Source of the DNA: Porticoccus sp905181945
Lineage (GTDB): Bacteria; Pseudomonadota; Gammaproteobacteria; Pseudomonadales; Porticoccaceae
Assembly: GCF_047729555.1 (NCBI RefSeq)
Contig: NZ_CP159825.1
Coordinates: forward strand, 372,001 to 436,000
DNA length: 64,000 bases
Direction: 5' to 3'
Shown: positions 1 to 9,751 of the stretch, piece by piece
Numbering within the stretch: the first letter of the stretch is position 1
How the letters are laid out: every line of letters starts with the position of its first letter
The notes under the pieces: generated by a model
What the model was told of the DNA's origin: nothing
The model's input: the letters and a program-made list of their open reading frames with translations, nothing else
Database searches by the model: none
Program-made: the position numbers and the translations under genes

Positions 1-1169
1 GAATCTCTCCCATCACCCAAGATGGCGCAATTTTACCAGAAGACATAGGCGATATTATAGAGGAGAACCTTAGGAGAAGCGGCCTTTTTGGTCCTATTCC
101 CAGGAAGGATATGTTGTCTTTTCCCAGGTCAGTCAAAGAAGTGTATGCGCGTGACTGGTTAATCCTGGGTGTGGAATACCTTCTTGTTGGGAACGCCTTG
201 CTACATAATGGAGTTTATCAAATTACCTTTAGCCTTATAGAGGTGCATAGTTCTAGAGTGGCTTTCACAAAGGTTGCGAAAGGCTCTATAGGGCAATTGC
301 GTGATCTGGCTCATCATATTAGCGATGAAGTATATCTGGCTGTAACAGGCATCCCCGGAGCGTTCTCAACTCGCATAGCCTATGTGACTGCTGTGGCGTT
401 AAATGGAAAAACTAGATTTAAACTAATGGTTGCAGATGCAGACGGCGCTAGAGAAAAACTGTTGCTGGAATCCAATCATCCTATAATGTCACCCTCGTGG
501 TCTCCTGATGCAAAAGAATTAGTTTATGTCTCATTCGAGACAGGTCGACCTGCCATTTTTCGTCAAAAATTATCTAATGCTAACAGAGAGCAGTTAACTA
601 ATTTTAAGGGATTAAATGGAGCCCCATCTTGGTCTCCAGATGGGAGAAAATTAGCACTAGTTCTTTCAAAAGACGGGAATCCTGAAATTTATACCTTTGA
701 CCTGAGGAGTCATAAATTTGCTCGACACACAAATCATTTTGCAATAGATACCGAGCCATGTTGGTCACCAGACAGTAAGTTTCTAATTTTTACATCAGAC
801 AGGGGTGGGTCGCCACAAGTATACAAATTAGAACTCAAGACAGGCAAAGTAAATCGTTTAACATTTCATGGCGCATACAATGCAAGACCAAGACTTGCTG
901 CAGATGGAAGAACTTTGGTTATGATCCATAAGAGCGAGAAGCAGTTTCATATTGCAACGCAAGACTTGGTGACTGGAGATTTAAGGGTTTTAACTAACAC
1001 GAGCCTAGACGAGTCGCCGACAGTAGCACCAAATAGTGCTATGCTACTTTATGCGACAAAGAAAAATAATAAAGGGGTCCTAGCGGCAGTTTCGCTAGAT
1101 GCAGGGGTTAAGTTTTTTCTACCAAGTCGCCAGGGGGATGTTCGTGAGCCTGCTTGGTCCCCAAAATAA
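1..1169 (+). CDS. tolB: TolB, Tol-Pal periplasmic beta-propeller protein (5' partial)
   Basis: The reading frame is already open at the left edge (codons begin at base 3), and its first residues match the N-terminal domain of TolB (LPEDIGDI, then LRRSGLF and RKDML). The rest consists of WD40-like PD40 propeller blades, seen as repeated PSWSPD, APSWSPDG, PCWSPD and PAWSP motifs. TolB sits in the periplasm and binds Pal and TolA in the Tol-Pal system, which keeps the outer membrane attached during division. The signal peptide and the first N-terminal residues lie outside the window. pal and cpoB follow on the same strand, the standard operon order. Identification is secure. Confidence 0.97.
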   Translation, partial: ISPITQDGAILPEDIGDIIEENLRRSGLFGPIPRKDMLSFPRSVKEVYARDWLILGVEYLLVGNALLHNGVYQITFSLIEVHSSRVAFTKVAKGSIGQLRDLAHHISDEVYLAVTGIPGAFSTRIAYVTAVALNGKTRFKLMVADADGAREKLLLESNHPIMSPSWSPDAKELVYVSFETGRPAIFRQKLSNANREQLTNFKGLNGAPSWSPDGRKLALVLSKDGNPEIYTFDLRSHKFARHTNHFAIDTEPCWSPDSKFLIFTSDRGGSPQVYKLELKTGKVNRLTFHGAYNARPRLAADGRTLVMIHKSEKQFHIATQDLVTGDLRVLTNTSLDESPTVAPNSAMLLYATKKNNKGVLAAVSLDAGVKFFLPSRQGDVREPAWSPK

Positions 1170-1235
1170 AAAATTAGAACAAAGATCATCAGGCACAATC
1201 AGAGAAATATAATCATCTCCTAATAGGAAAATATA

Positions 1236-1712
1236 ATGAAAATTACAACTTACAAATATAGTGCAATAGCCTTAATCTCCTCTGTTTTATTAGCGGGCTG
1301 CTCTTCTGTAGCAACAATGCCAAGTGATAATATAACGACAGGATCGGTTGATGATAGTTCCATAAGAGGCTCTTCAATAGGAACGGACAGTAGAGTTTCC
1401 CGTGTATTTTACTTTGAGTTTGATAAGGTTGTACTGAATGCTGAAGCGCGATCTGCATTGCGTCTTCATGCTCAAAATCTTCAATCCAACCGAATTAATA
1501 TTCGCTTGCTGGGCCATGCTGATGAACGCGGTAGCCGCGAATATAATATGGCGCTAGGAGAAAGCAGAGGGAACGCTGTCCGTGACTTTTTAATTCAAGA
1601 AGGAGTTAATAGGTCATTGATCGAAGTGGTTAGCTATGGAGAAGAGCAAGCTGCTGTCTCAGGAAGCGAGGAAGGCTCTTGGGCGCTAAATCGTCGAGTA
1701 GAATTAAAATGA
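1236..1712 (+). CDS. pal: Pal, peptidoglycan-associated lipoprotein
   Basis: This 158-residue protein begins with a lipoprotein signal whose lipobox LLAGC places the acylated cysteine at residue 22. A low-complexity Ser/Thr-rich linker follows, then an OmpA-like peptidoglycan-binding domain from about residue 55 to the end. The GHADERGSREYN segment and the downstream NRRVEL are characteristic of that domain. Pal is anchored in the outer membrane, binds diaminopimelate in the peptidoglycan and pairs with TolB, which is encoded 66 bp upstream. The length and domain order are normal for the family. Confidence 0.97.
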   Translation: MKITTYKYSAIALISSVLLAGCSSVATMPSDNITTGSVDDSSIRGSSIGTDSRVSRVFYFEFDKVVLNAEARSALRLHAQNLQSNRINIRLLGHADERGSREYNMALGESRGNAVRDFLIQEGVNRSLIEVVSYGEEQAAVSGSEEGSWALNRRVELK

Positions 1713-1841
1713 TAGCTTAACAAGCGTAAAATTAAAATATACAGCGTCTGGTGTTAAAAGTTCAATTCGACATATATTTAGGTGATAGCCTGCTGGCACC
1801 CAAAAAACCTTAATCAGTCATTGTTAGGAGCACCTTGTTGT

Positions 1842-2609
1842 ATGCCCCCATATAATTATGTTGTAGTTTGTTTGGCTATTTTTTCAATGTCTGTTATTGC
1901 CGCTGCCCCAGTTTCAGAGATTGGCAAAAAACTGGAAACTACTAATAACTCCGTTGATTTAAGTGCGGACTCGCAATCTCTTCAGTATGACCCTCACTAT
2001 CAAGGGCAGCTTCTAAAAGAAGAGGTTAAAGTGCTCCGAGGTATGGTGGAAGAGTTAAGGAATGAGGTAGAACTGCTTTCAAAAAGACAAATAGAAAATT
2101 ATCTTAATTTGGATCGTCGGCTTTCCGAACAGACCAATAAGCCTGGATCAACTTTAAGTATAGCTGCTGGTAAAACTCTGGATATATTATCCAAGCAGGT
2201 CCCAGATAACACTCAACCAGTAATACTACCGTTGAGTGAAGAGAAAGAGAGAGATCATTACCATGAAGCTTATGCTTACCTAAAATCAGGCGATATAAAT
2301 AAAGCCATATCTGGATTTAAAGTACATATTGTTGCATACCCCAAAGGTGGATATGTTGCTAATGCATATTATTGGCTTGGCGAGATATATTTACTTCAAA
2401 GCGAGCTAGATTTGGCTCGCCAGTCGTTTTCTGTAATCCATGAAGATCACCCTGCGCATGAAAAATACTCAGATGCTAAGTTTAAATTAGGGCAGGTATA
2501 TTTCATGCTGGGGGATATGATCAAAGCAAAGAAACTGCTTGAGAGTATTGCATCAAGCGATAGTAACGCCACCTTGTTGGCGAGGAGATATCTTGATGAA
2601 AATTTCTAG
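1842..2609 (+). CDS. cpoB: CpoB (YbgF), Tol-Pal associated TPR protein
   Basis: This is a periplasmic protein of about 255 residues that coordinates peptidoglycan synthesis with Tol-Pal action. The reading frame is open from a GTG at 1782, but the ATG at 1842 is preferred: an AGGAG lies at 1826-1830 and the product then starts directly with a signal peptide (VVVCLAIFSMSVIAAA). A trimerising coiled coil follows (KEEVKVLRGMVEELRNEVE), then a loop and three TPR-like repeats in the last 120 residues (AYAYLKSGDINKA, YWLGEIYLLQSELDLA, KLGQVYFMLGD). It is the last gene of the tol-pal block. Confidence 0.93.
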   Translation: MPPYNYVVVCLAIFSMSVIAAAPVSEIGKKLETTNNSVDLSADSQSLQYDPHYQGQLLKEEVKVLRGMVEELRNEVELLSKRQIENYLNLDRRLSEQTNKPGSTLSIAAGKTLDILSKQVPDNTQPVILPLSEEKERDHYHEAYAYLKSGDINKAISGFKVHIVAYPKGGYVANAYYWLGEIYLLQSELDLARQSFSVIHEDHPAHEKYSDAKFKLGQVYFMLGDMIKAKKLLESIASSDSNATLLARRYLDENF

Positions 2610-2676
2610 CCCTAGGTCTCCCCTAGCTATATCAAAACGTTAGCTTTAGGTTGAGTGGTTGCTGTTGAATTAAAAC

Positions 2677-2704
2677 TTGATTTTTCATTCTTCATGGGTA
2701 AGAT
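2677..2704 (+). promoter_or_regulatory. Likely sigma-70 promoter for tRNA-Lys
   Basis: A TTGATT -35 element at 2677-2682 and a TAAGAT -10 element at 2699-2704 are separated by 16 bp. Transcription would start near 2711, about 10 bp before the mature tRNA. The tRNA-Ser gene at 40886 has the same TTGATT-16-bp arrangement. Confidence 0.55.
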
Positions 2705-2720
2705 ATGCACCTCTTCAAGC

Positions 2721-2796
2721 GGGTCGTTAGCTCAGTTGGTAGAGCAGTTCCCTTTTAAGGAATTGGTCGTTGGTTCGAACCCAACACGACCCACCA
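2721..2796 (+). tRNA. tRNA-Lys (anticodon TTT)
   Basis: The 76-nt sequence folds as a standard cloverleaf. The acceptor stem GGGTCGT pairs with ACGACCC, the D-arm contains AGCTCAGTTGGTAGAGC, the anticodon loop CTTTTAA carries TTT at 2754-2756, the T-arm contains GGTTCGAACC, and the CCA end is encoded. In related genomes tRNA-Lys lies between the tol-pal cluster and nadA, as here, but queE and queC normally also sit in this interval and are absent. Confidence 0.98.
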
Positions 2797-2896
2797 TATC
2801 TTAAGAAGTTATAATTTTTTTCTGCCTAACTCTGTTTTTCGATATACAAATAATATGTGTTAAAATCCAATAGAGAGTATCGACTGAAAATTCGTT

Positions 2897-3979
2897 ATGG
2901 ACTCACATCTAAACTCAAATTTTTCAAGACTAGACCTTATTGACAAGCCCAGGAGCGATCGTGCGGTTGAGATGCATCTGGGTAAAATTCAACAACAAGT
3001 TGAATGTACATCTGAGGAAGCAGCGACATACAAGAAAGATATTAAGCAGTTACTTGATGATAAGAATGCAGTCATAGTTGCTCACTATTATACCGACCCT
3101 TTGATTCAGGAGCTGGCAGAAGAAACAGGCGGCCTTGTATCTGACTCCTTGGAAATGGCAAGATTTGGCAACAGTCATACAGCCTCTACGCTTGTTGTAG
3201 CAGGCGTTAAATTCATGGGTGAGACAGCTAAAATCTTGACACCAGAAAAAACAGTCTTGATGCCTACTCTTGAGGCAACATGTTCGCTTGATATTGGCTG
3301 CCCTGTTGAGGATTTCAGTAATTTTTGTGACCAGTATCCGGATCGCACAGTTGTTGTCTATGCAAATACTTCCGCTGCTGTGAAAGCCCGCGCAGACTGG
3401 GTCGTCACTTCTAGTATTGCGCTAGATGTTGTTGACTACCTTGATGCCTGTGGAAAAAAAATTCTTTGGGCTCCAGATAAATACTTAGGCAGCTATATTC
3501 AGAAAAAAACTGGCGCTGACATGTTGTTGTGGGATGGAAGCTGTATTGTGCATGAAGAGTTCAAGTTTCAAGGTATAGCCAGGCTAAAGAAAATATATCC
3601 TGATGCAGCACTACTTGTTCATCCGGAATCACCTGAAGCCATAGTTGAGATTGCTGATGTTGTTGGTTCGACTTCGCAGCTTATTAAGGCGTCAGGTGTT
3701 CTGCCAAACAAACAGATGATCGTAGCTACTGATGTTGGAATTTTTTATAAAATGCAACAGGCGTGTCCTGGAAAAGAGTTAATTATAGCGCCGACAGCAG
3801 GAGAGGGAGCTACTTGTCGTAGCTGTGCCAGTTGCCCCTGGATGGGAATGAATGACCTTAAAAACCTTATGGAATCACTGAAATTCAATCACAACGAAAT
3901 CTCCGTAGAGAAAAATATTAGCCGAAAAGCAATGGCCTCTTTACAGCGGATGCTGGATTTCCACAAGCAACAGTTGTAG
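2897..3979 (+). CDS. nadA: Quinolinate synthase A
   Basis: This 360-residue enzyme condenses iminoaspartate with dihydroxyacetone phosphate to give quinolinate, the NAD precursor. It is a cytosolic [4Fe-4S] protein. The likely cluster cysteines are in ATCSLDIGC (about 129), GSCIVHE (216) and the C-terminal CRSCASCPWMGMN block (307-313). HYYTDPLIQ near residue 63 and VHPESP near 242 are family motifs. There is no strong ribosome site before the chosen ATG, and an in-frame ATG at residue 26 is an alternative start. It follows tRNA-Lys as in pseudomonads. Confidence 0.97.
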   Translation: MDSHLNSNFSRLDLIDKPRSDRAVEMHLGKIQQQVECTSEEAATYKKDIKQLLDDKNAVIVAHYYTDPLIQELAEETGGLVSDSLEMARFGNSHTASTLVVAGVKFMGETAKILTPEKTVLMPTLEATCSLDIGCPVEDFSNFCDQYPDRTVVVYANTSAAVKARADWVVTSSIALDVVDYLDACGKKILWAPDKYLGSYIQKKTGADMLLWDGSCIVHEEFKFQGIARLKKIYPDAALLVHPESPEAIVEIADVVGSTSQLIKASGVLPNKQMIVATDVGIFYKMQQACPGKELIIAPTAGEGATCRSCASCPWMGMNDLKNLMESLKFNHNEISVEKNISRKAMASLQRMLDFHKQQL

Positions 3980-4002
3980 TTAGCTGCTCTGCAAGAGAAT
4001 CA

Positions 4003-5466
4003 TCATAGAGCTTTTATCCTCTCTTCTAGTATGTTTAAGTTTTTAAGTTGCTGGTCGATAACTAATATTTTTTTGTAATCATGAATTAGCAACTTCTTGG
4101 CATAAGATAGTTGATCTCTGGCTTGGTCAAACACCCCGGTTAAAATAAAGTATTGAGCTCTAGCCATGTGAACTCCAGGTATGTTGCCTGCCAGTCCTCG
4201 AATTTCTGCAAGCAAAAACCATACCTCAGGGTTCTCTGAATGAGTTGCTGCCAGTGAATCTAGCAATGTTTCTGATTTAAGAAAATGATTGGATTTTAGA
4301 TATGTTTCAGCAAGAGACATTCTTAATGGATAGCTGTTTGGTTGATACCTTAATAGCTGGTTAGTTTTTTCAATAGCAAGATCATATTTTTTTTGATGGC
4401 GGTAAAGTTCAATTTCAGCCATTTTGTAGTGCAGTTGATCTGGTAGAGCCTTGAGTAATTGATCGATTGCATCTTTGGCTTCTGAATATTTGCCTAGGCT
4501 GATATAGGCAAGCGATGCTCCGTAGAGTGCAGCCTGGCTATTTTTTGAAAGAATTAATTCATTTTTAAAATGATCAATAGATAGGCTGGGGTTATTGTTT
4601 ATGGCAATAATTGCTCTAGCGCGTATTAAGTGAAATTCAAAGCTATCAGAATACTCTTTTTTTGGTAGCTGACTTAACTTATTCTTGGCGTCTGTAACGC
4701 GGTTTTCAGTGAGAGGGTGACTTCGTAAGAATTCCGGAACTTGACTCCCAGTATATCTTGTAAGCTTAAGCATCGCCTCAAACATAGTAGACATGGCTTC
4801 TGGATCGATTCCAGCTGCAAGCATTGTTTTTAAACCAAGTCTGTCGGCCTCACGCTCATTTTGCCGGCTATAACGTAAGCTTTCATTTCTCCCCATAGCT
4901 TGAGTTGCAGTGAGGCCGGCCATGCCGGCATCACTGCCTATTGTTGCTGCTAAGACTAGGCTGGCGAGTAAACCTGCCATGTTGGCTACTTGATTTTTTT
5001 TTCGACTTTCTAGGCGGCGCGCAAAATGCCTTTGGCTAAGATGAGCGATTTCATGCGCAAGGACCGAAGACAGTTGGGCCTCTGATTTTGCAAAGAGAAA
5101 TAAGCCTGTATGAACTCCAATTACTCCCCCAGGTACAGCGAAAGCGTTCAATGTAGGGTTATCGACAACTATTAACTCTAATCGATGATCTTGCAGCTGA
5201 CTTCGAAATGCTAACCTGTAAATGAGTTGTTCTAAATAATCGGTCAACAGGGGATCATGGTGTTCATTGATCCTGCTGCGATAGGCTTTAAGCCAGGCTC
5301 GACCAAGCTCATATTCTTTTTGTTGAGAAATGCTACCAGAGGAAGTGTCGCCTAGCAGCGGAAGTTTTATGTCGGCACTTTTAATAGGTGTGCTCATGAA
5401 CATTAGGGCTAATAAAGTTAGCACTGAATAGCGTAAATTTTTAATCAATAGCGATAGTTGGATCAT
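4003..5466 (-). CDS. bepA: BepA-like periplasmic M48 metalloprotease with TPR repeats
   Basis: This 487-residue protein begins with a signal peptide, followed by an M48 peptidase domain. The zinc motif HEIAH is at about residues 138-142 and the third ligand is the glutamate of EREADRLG near 206. From about residue 270 onward there are TPR repeats. BepA (YfgC) family proteins help assemble or degrade outer-membrane proteins such as LptD. It converges with nadA 23 bp away, the same pairing as in Pseudomonas. The tusA gene that often accompanies it is not present. The start is the first ATG, with a weak ribosome site. Confidence 0.92.
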   Translation of the reverse strand: MIQLSLLIKNLRYSVLTLLALMFMSTPIKSADIKLPLLGDTSSGSISQQKEYELGRAWLKAYRSRINEHHDPLLTDYLEQLIYRLAFRSQLQDHRLELIVVDNPTLNAFAVPGGVIGVHTGLFLFAKSEAQLSSVLAHEIAHLSQRHFARRLESRKKNQVANMAGLLASLVLAATIGSDAGMAGLTATQAMGRNESLRYSRQNEREADRLGLKTMLAAGIDPEAMSTMFEAMLKLTRYTGSQVPEFLRSHPLTENRVTDAKNKLSQLPKKEYSDSFEFHLIRARAIIAINNNPSLSIDHFKNELILSKNSQAALYGASLAYISLGKYSEAKDAIDQLLKALPDQLHYKMAEIELYRHQKKYDLAIEKTNQLLRYQPNSYPLRMSLAETYLKSNHFLKSETLLDSLAATHSENPEVWFLLAEIRGLAGNIPGVHMARAQYFILTGVFDQARDQLSYAKKLLIHDYKKILVIDQQLKNLNILEERIKAL

Positions 5467-5652
5467 TGGAATTTTTTTATGTCCGGTATTTTATAGTGCC
5501 GCTGTAAGTTTAAGATTAAATGGATAACATTGGGTACATTTTAGCCTTAAGAACATAAAGGTGTCGAAAATTTTATTCAATACTCTTGTGGCTTGATCAT
5601 TGATCTCGTAATCTATGTTGACTAGCATCTATCGACAAGCTTGGAGTTCTGA

Positions 5653-6720
5653 ATGTTAAAAGTACTTGGAAATTGGGTGAATCGCTACTTTGGAGAAGAA
5701 GAAGCGGTTTTATTGACTGCGTTACTGGCTATTATCTTTGTTGTGCTAATAACCTTGGGTGAAATACTCGCGCCTTTTATTGCAGCCCTTATATTTGCAT
5801 TTCTGTTGCAAGGAGGGGTTAACCGCTTGGTTCTTTGTCGTGTTTCTAGAAGAGTTGCGGTGGTTGTCATTTTTTTGCTTTTTGTAGGTATTTTTTCTGC
5901 TGTTTTAGTTGTTCTTTTACCTCTAATAGGTCGTCAGGCCCTAAATTTAGCAAACAAAGTTCCCGTCATGTTTGAACATTGGCAAAGCATGCTACTAGTG
6001 CTGTCTGAGCAATTTCCGGAAATTTTTTCTGCAAGTCAAATAAAGGATATACTAAGCCAGATCTCGAAAGAATTGGGTGGTATCGCTCAGCACCTGATGG
6101 GTTTCTCATTAAACACTTTTCCTAATATTCTTGCCCTTGTTTTGTATGCAATTTTAGTCCCTTTATTAGTTTTTTTTATGCTGAAAGATAAAGATAAACT
6201 TTTAGAATTTATGTCTAGTCTTTTGCCTTCTGAACGCCCTATGATGTGGAAAATTTGGCATGAGATGAACGCTCAAATGGCTAATTATGTACGCGGAAAA
6301 GCTATTGAGATATTAATTATTGGGTTTGTTAGCTATGCTTCATTTTTGGCTCTTGGTTTGAATTATGCTGCCTTGCTAGCCTTGTTGGTTGGTTTGTCTG
6401 TCGTCGTGCCTTTTATTGGCGCTTTACTGGTGACAATACCAGTCGCAATGGTGGCTTACTTTCAATGGGGTTGGGGCGGTGATTTATTTTTATTGCTGGG
6501 GGTCTATGCAATCATCCAGGGGTTAGATGGAAACGTGCTGGTTCCTTTGTTGTTTTCAGAAGCCGTTAACTTACATCCAGTAGCAATTATACTGGCTGTG
6601 ATAGTATTCGGAGGATTTTGGGGATTTTGGGGCGTATTTTTTGCAATCCCTTTGGCGACTTTAGTGAAAGCGCTGTATAGTGCATGGCCTTGCGTTACAT
6701 CAGCAACTCCTAAGTCATAG
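5653..6720 (+). CDS. AI-2E/PerM-family integral membrane permease
   Basis: This 355-residue multispanning membrane protein has the arrangement of the AI-2E exporter (PerM/YhhT/YdiK) family: paired N-terminal helices, a periplasmic or amphipathic region around residues 95-170, then a bundle of helices with the conserved VVPFIGALLVTIPVAMVA and GNVLVPLLFSE segments. The transported substrate is not known for most members. A GGAG lies just before the ATG. It is divergent from bepA. An 18-bp direct repeat spans its stop codon, so a second copy of the stop region lies immediately downstream. Confidence 0.88.
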   Translation: MLKVLGNWVNRYFGEEEAVLLTALLAIIFVVLITLGEILAPFIAALIFAFLLQGGVNRLVLCRVSRRVAVVVIFLLFVGIFSAVLVVLLPLIGRQALNLANKVPVMFEHWQSMLLVLSEQFPEIFSASQIKDILSQISKELGGIAQHLMGFSLNTFPNILALVLYAILVPLLVFFMLKDKDKLLEFMSSLLPSERPMMWKIWHEMNAQMANYVRGKAIEILIIGFVSYASFLALGLNYAALLALLVGLSVVVPFIGALLVTIPVAMVAYFQWGWGGDLFLLLGVYAIIQGLDGNVLVPLLFSEAVNLHPVAIILAVIVFGGFWGFWGVFFAIPLATLVKALYSAWPCVTSATPKS

Positions 6721-6744
6721 CAACTAAACTCCTAAGTCATAGCA
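6705..6744. repeat. 18-bp direct repeat spanning the permease stop codon
   Basis: AACTCCTAAGTCATAGCA occurs at 6705-6722 and again at 6727-6744, a 22-bp period. The first copy encodes the last residues and the TAG stop of the permease gene; the second lies in the spacer before the M16 protease. It looks like a local slippage duplication. Confidence 0.9.
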
Positions 6745-6776
6745 GCTATAAGTTATGCAGTTTTTTATGGATTTCG

Positions 6777-9704
6777 ATGAAAAATATATTATTAACATAC
6801 GTATGCAGCATGCTACTAATGCTTTTTCACAATCAGGCGTTAGGGTTGCCACTTTCTTTTAGTGGTCTGACTGGTGGAACGCAAGCTCATCAAGTTGAGA
6901 TCGAAAAAAGTGAAACTGATGAGTCTGAGTATCGCTATATAACACTACCCAACCAGATGCAGGTATTGTTGATTGCTGATAGCAGGTCTGATAAGGCGGC
7001 AGCTTCTCTTGACGTATTTGTAGGAAGCTCGCATGACCCAATAGGACGTCAAGGGTTGGCACATTTTCTAGAGCACATGCTATTTTTGGGGACAGACAAG
7101 TACCCGGACCCTGATGAGTATCAATCTTATATTAATCAGCACGGAGGTCAGCACAATGCTTATACTTCGTTTGAGCACACTAATTACTTTTTTGATATAA
7201 ACCCTACCAAGTTTGAATCAGCACTGGATCGTTTCGCACGCTTCTTTGTAGCCCCTTCCTTTGATGCTGAATACATTAATCGAGAGATGAATGCTGTGCA
7301 TTCAGAATATATGGCACGGATAAAAAATGATTATCGTCGTCAAAGAGATGTCTTTTCTCAAATAGTAAATCCTGACCATCCTGCAGCAAAATTTAGTGTG
7401 GGCAATTTGAAAACTTTATCCGATACCAAAGACAATCTTGTACGAGATGATTTGCTAGCTTTTTACAAAGAACATTATTCTGCAAATCGAATGGCTTTAG
7501 TGGTTCTTGCTCCTCAAACATTAGATGAGATGGAGCTGATGGTTAGATCTAAGTTTGAAGAAGTAAATAACTATAAGACTTTGCAGCCAAAGCACGGGCA
7601 ACCATTATTTGGGGTGGACTCCCTTCCCCTACTTCTTTCTCTTCGACCTATTCAAGAGTTACGAGAGCTAACCGTTACGATCCCTTTGCCTGCTATGCAC
7701 GGCTATTATCGAGAAAAGCCGCTGAGCTATATTGCTAACCTTATTGGTGATGAGGGGAAAGGTAGCCTATTGTCTTTGCTAAAAGGAAATGGATGGGCGG
7801 AAGCATTGAGTTCAGGAGAGGGTCTTTCTGATACAAGCGGCACCTCTTTTGATATCACGGTCGGATTGACACCCAAAGGAGTATCAAGCTGGCAGCAGGT
7901 GGTTGAATTAATTTTCCAGGAGATAGAGTTAATTTCTCAGAAAGGGGTAGAGGAGTGGCGCTGGTTAGAGCAGAGCGTCTTATCTAATGTCGCCTTTCGC
8001 TATGAAGAGCTGGGTAGTTCGATGCATCGTGTTAGTCGATTATCCAAACAGCTACATGAATACCCCCCCGAGGAGGTGATACGTGGCCCTTATCTTAATA
8101 ATATCTATAATCCTGATCTTATTTCTCGAATATTGAAAATGATGACGCCTCGCAATGCGCTAGTTACTTTGATGGCTCCGGAGGCTGCAATCGAAAAAGC
8201 TTCGATGCTTTATCAGGCGCCATATAAGCTAGAAGCTCTTCCGAATATAAAGAAAAAAGACGTTTTGAAGTCTCTGCAACTCCCGTCGCCAAACAAATTT
8301 ATTCCTAGCAGCTTTGAAATTAGATCATCAGATAAAACATCACCTGCAGGCAACCCAGTGCTATTTGACGCAGAAAATTATCGTCTTTGGTATTATCTGG
8401 ATTCTCATTATCAGGTACCCAAAGCTCAATTTCATGCTTCGGTGAAAACACGAACAATAAAAAGTGCATCTGAGGCCGCAATGGTAGATTTGTACTTACG
8501 ACTGGTAAACGAAAGACTTAACGAGTCTAATTATGCCGCAACCCTTACAGGTTTGCGTTACGGCGTTTATAGGCAGGCTGATAGCGTAGATTTTTTTGTT
8601 AGTGGTTTTGATAATAAGCTATCTTTTCTAGTGGAAGAGATCGCTAAAGATTTATTGGCACCAGTACATGAAGAAAAAAAACTTAAACAGCCAATGCATA
8701 CGAGGCTTCAGGGTGATCACGCCAGACCTGAAAGTCCTTTATTGACGCGATTAAGGAAAGAGTTAATTCGAGAATGGCGAAATAATGAAAAGCAATCACC
8801 GTATAAACAGTTACTTTTAAAGGCAGGCGATCTGCTTGATCCGGCATCATGGGGACCGGAGCAGCTTGCCGATGCTCTATCAAACTTCAATGAAGGTAAA
8901 TTTATTGAATTTATTGATCAGCTATACGTAGGATCTACTATTGAGCTTCTTGCAAGCGGTAATATTGATTTAGCTCATGCTAAATCAATTGCTAGCAATA
9001 TAGGACAGTATTTCGAAGTAAAGAACCCTGATGGTTGGCTGAATCAAAAGGTTTTTAAGGTTGTCGCCGGAGAAAAATTGCAAGTACATCTCGCAATGGA
9101 GCACGACGATTTTGCCATTCTTCGTTACTACCAAGGCCGCAACGACAGCGTAAAAGAAGCTGCTGGGATGATTTTGCTAAAGCAGCTAATGAGTTCAGAT
9201 TTTTTCCATGAATTACGTACTGAGCAACAGCTTGGCTATATAGTAGCTGTAGTGGACAGAACAGTTGGTAGAGTCCCTGGTATTGGGTTATTGGTACAGT
9301 CCCCTAAAGCTATAATTCCTGATTTGGAGAAATCGATTGATGATTTCTTGCTAAGCTTTTTTAGGAAGCTTAAAGTTACGCCTCGAGAAGAGTTTGAGAG
9401 ACATAAGGAAGCAGTACTTTTGAGGCTGCGAGAAAAACCCAAGAGTTTAGTTGAGCATTCATCTAGGCTCTGGGGGAGCATAAATATGCATGATTACAGC
9501 TTTAGTCATCGAGATGCTCTGATGTTTGCCGTGAAGCAGTTAACCTATGCTGAAGTTCTCGGACTGTATGATTCTCTAGTGGTTGGATCTGGATATTCCT
9601 TACAGCTGGACAACAGCCCAGGACCTGCTTTTAACGAACAACAGTTTAAGAGAGGTAGAGCAATTTTTAGTCTCCCCACCAATATTATAAATATACATGA
9701 ATAG
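6777..9704 (+). CDS. M16-family zinc peptidase (insulinase/pitrilysin type)
   Basis: This 975-residue protein has a hydrophobic N-terminal signal sequence and the inverted zinc motif HFLEH at residues 96-100, with a downstream glutamate in NREMNAVHSEY as the probable third ligand. The length and four-lobed layout fit pitrilysin/protease III rather than the short two-gene M16 type. The C-terminal half retains the LRTEQQLGYIV segment typical of insulinases. The predicted location is the periplasm, degrading peptides. It stands alone between the permease and gmhA. The substrate cannot be inferred. Confidence 0.92.
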   Translation: MKNILLTYVCSMLLMLFHNQALGLPLSFSGLTGGTQAHQVEIEKSETDESEYRYITLPNQMQVLLIADSRSDKAAASLDVFVGSSHDPIGRQGLAHFLEHMLFLGTDKYPDPDEYQSYINQHGGQHNAYTSFEHTNYFFDINPTKFESALDRFARFFVAPSFDAEYINREMNAVHSEYMARIKNDYRRQRDVFSQIVNPDHPAAKFSVGNLKTLSDTKDNLVRDDLLAFYKEHYSANRMALVVLAPQTLDEMELMVRSKFEEVNNYKTLQPKHGQPLFGVDSLPLLLSLRPIQELRELTVTIPLPAMHGYYREKPLSYIANLIGDEGKGSLLSLLKGNGWAEALSSGEGLSDTSGTSFDITVGLTPKGVSSWQQVVELIFQEIELISQKGVEEWRWLEQSVLSNVAFRYEELGSSMHRVSRLSKQLHEYPPEEVIRGPYLNNIYNPDLISRILKMMTPRNALVTLMAPEAAIEKASMLYQAPYKLEALPNIKKKDVLKSLQLPSPNKFIPSSFEIRSSDKTSPAGNPVLFDAENYRLWYYLDSHYQVPKAQFHASVKTRTIKSASEAAMVDLYLRLVNERLNESNYAATLTGLRYGVYRQADSVDFFVSGFDNKLSFLVEEIAKDLLAPVHEEKKLKQPMHTRLQGDHARPESPLLTRLRKELIREWRNNEKQSPYKQLLLKAGDLLDPASWGPEQLADALSNFNEGKFIEFIDQLYVGSTIELLASGNIDLAHAKSIASNIGQYFEVKNPDGWLNQKVFKVVAGEKLQVHLAMEHDDFAILRYYQGRNDSVKEAAGMILLKQLMSSDFFHELRTEQQLGYIVAVVDRTVGRVPGIGLLVQSPKAIIPDLEKSIDDFLLSFFRKLKVTPREEFERHKEAVLLRLREKPKSLVEHSSRLWGSINMHDYSFSHRDALMFAVKQLTYAEVLGLYDSLVVGSGYSLQLDNSPGPAFNEQQFKRGRAIFSLPTNIINIHE

Positions 9705-9751
9705 CTTGAATCGTGTAGTAGTATTTATATCAAGTAATCGAAGGAAATCTC

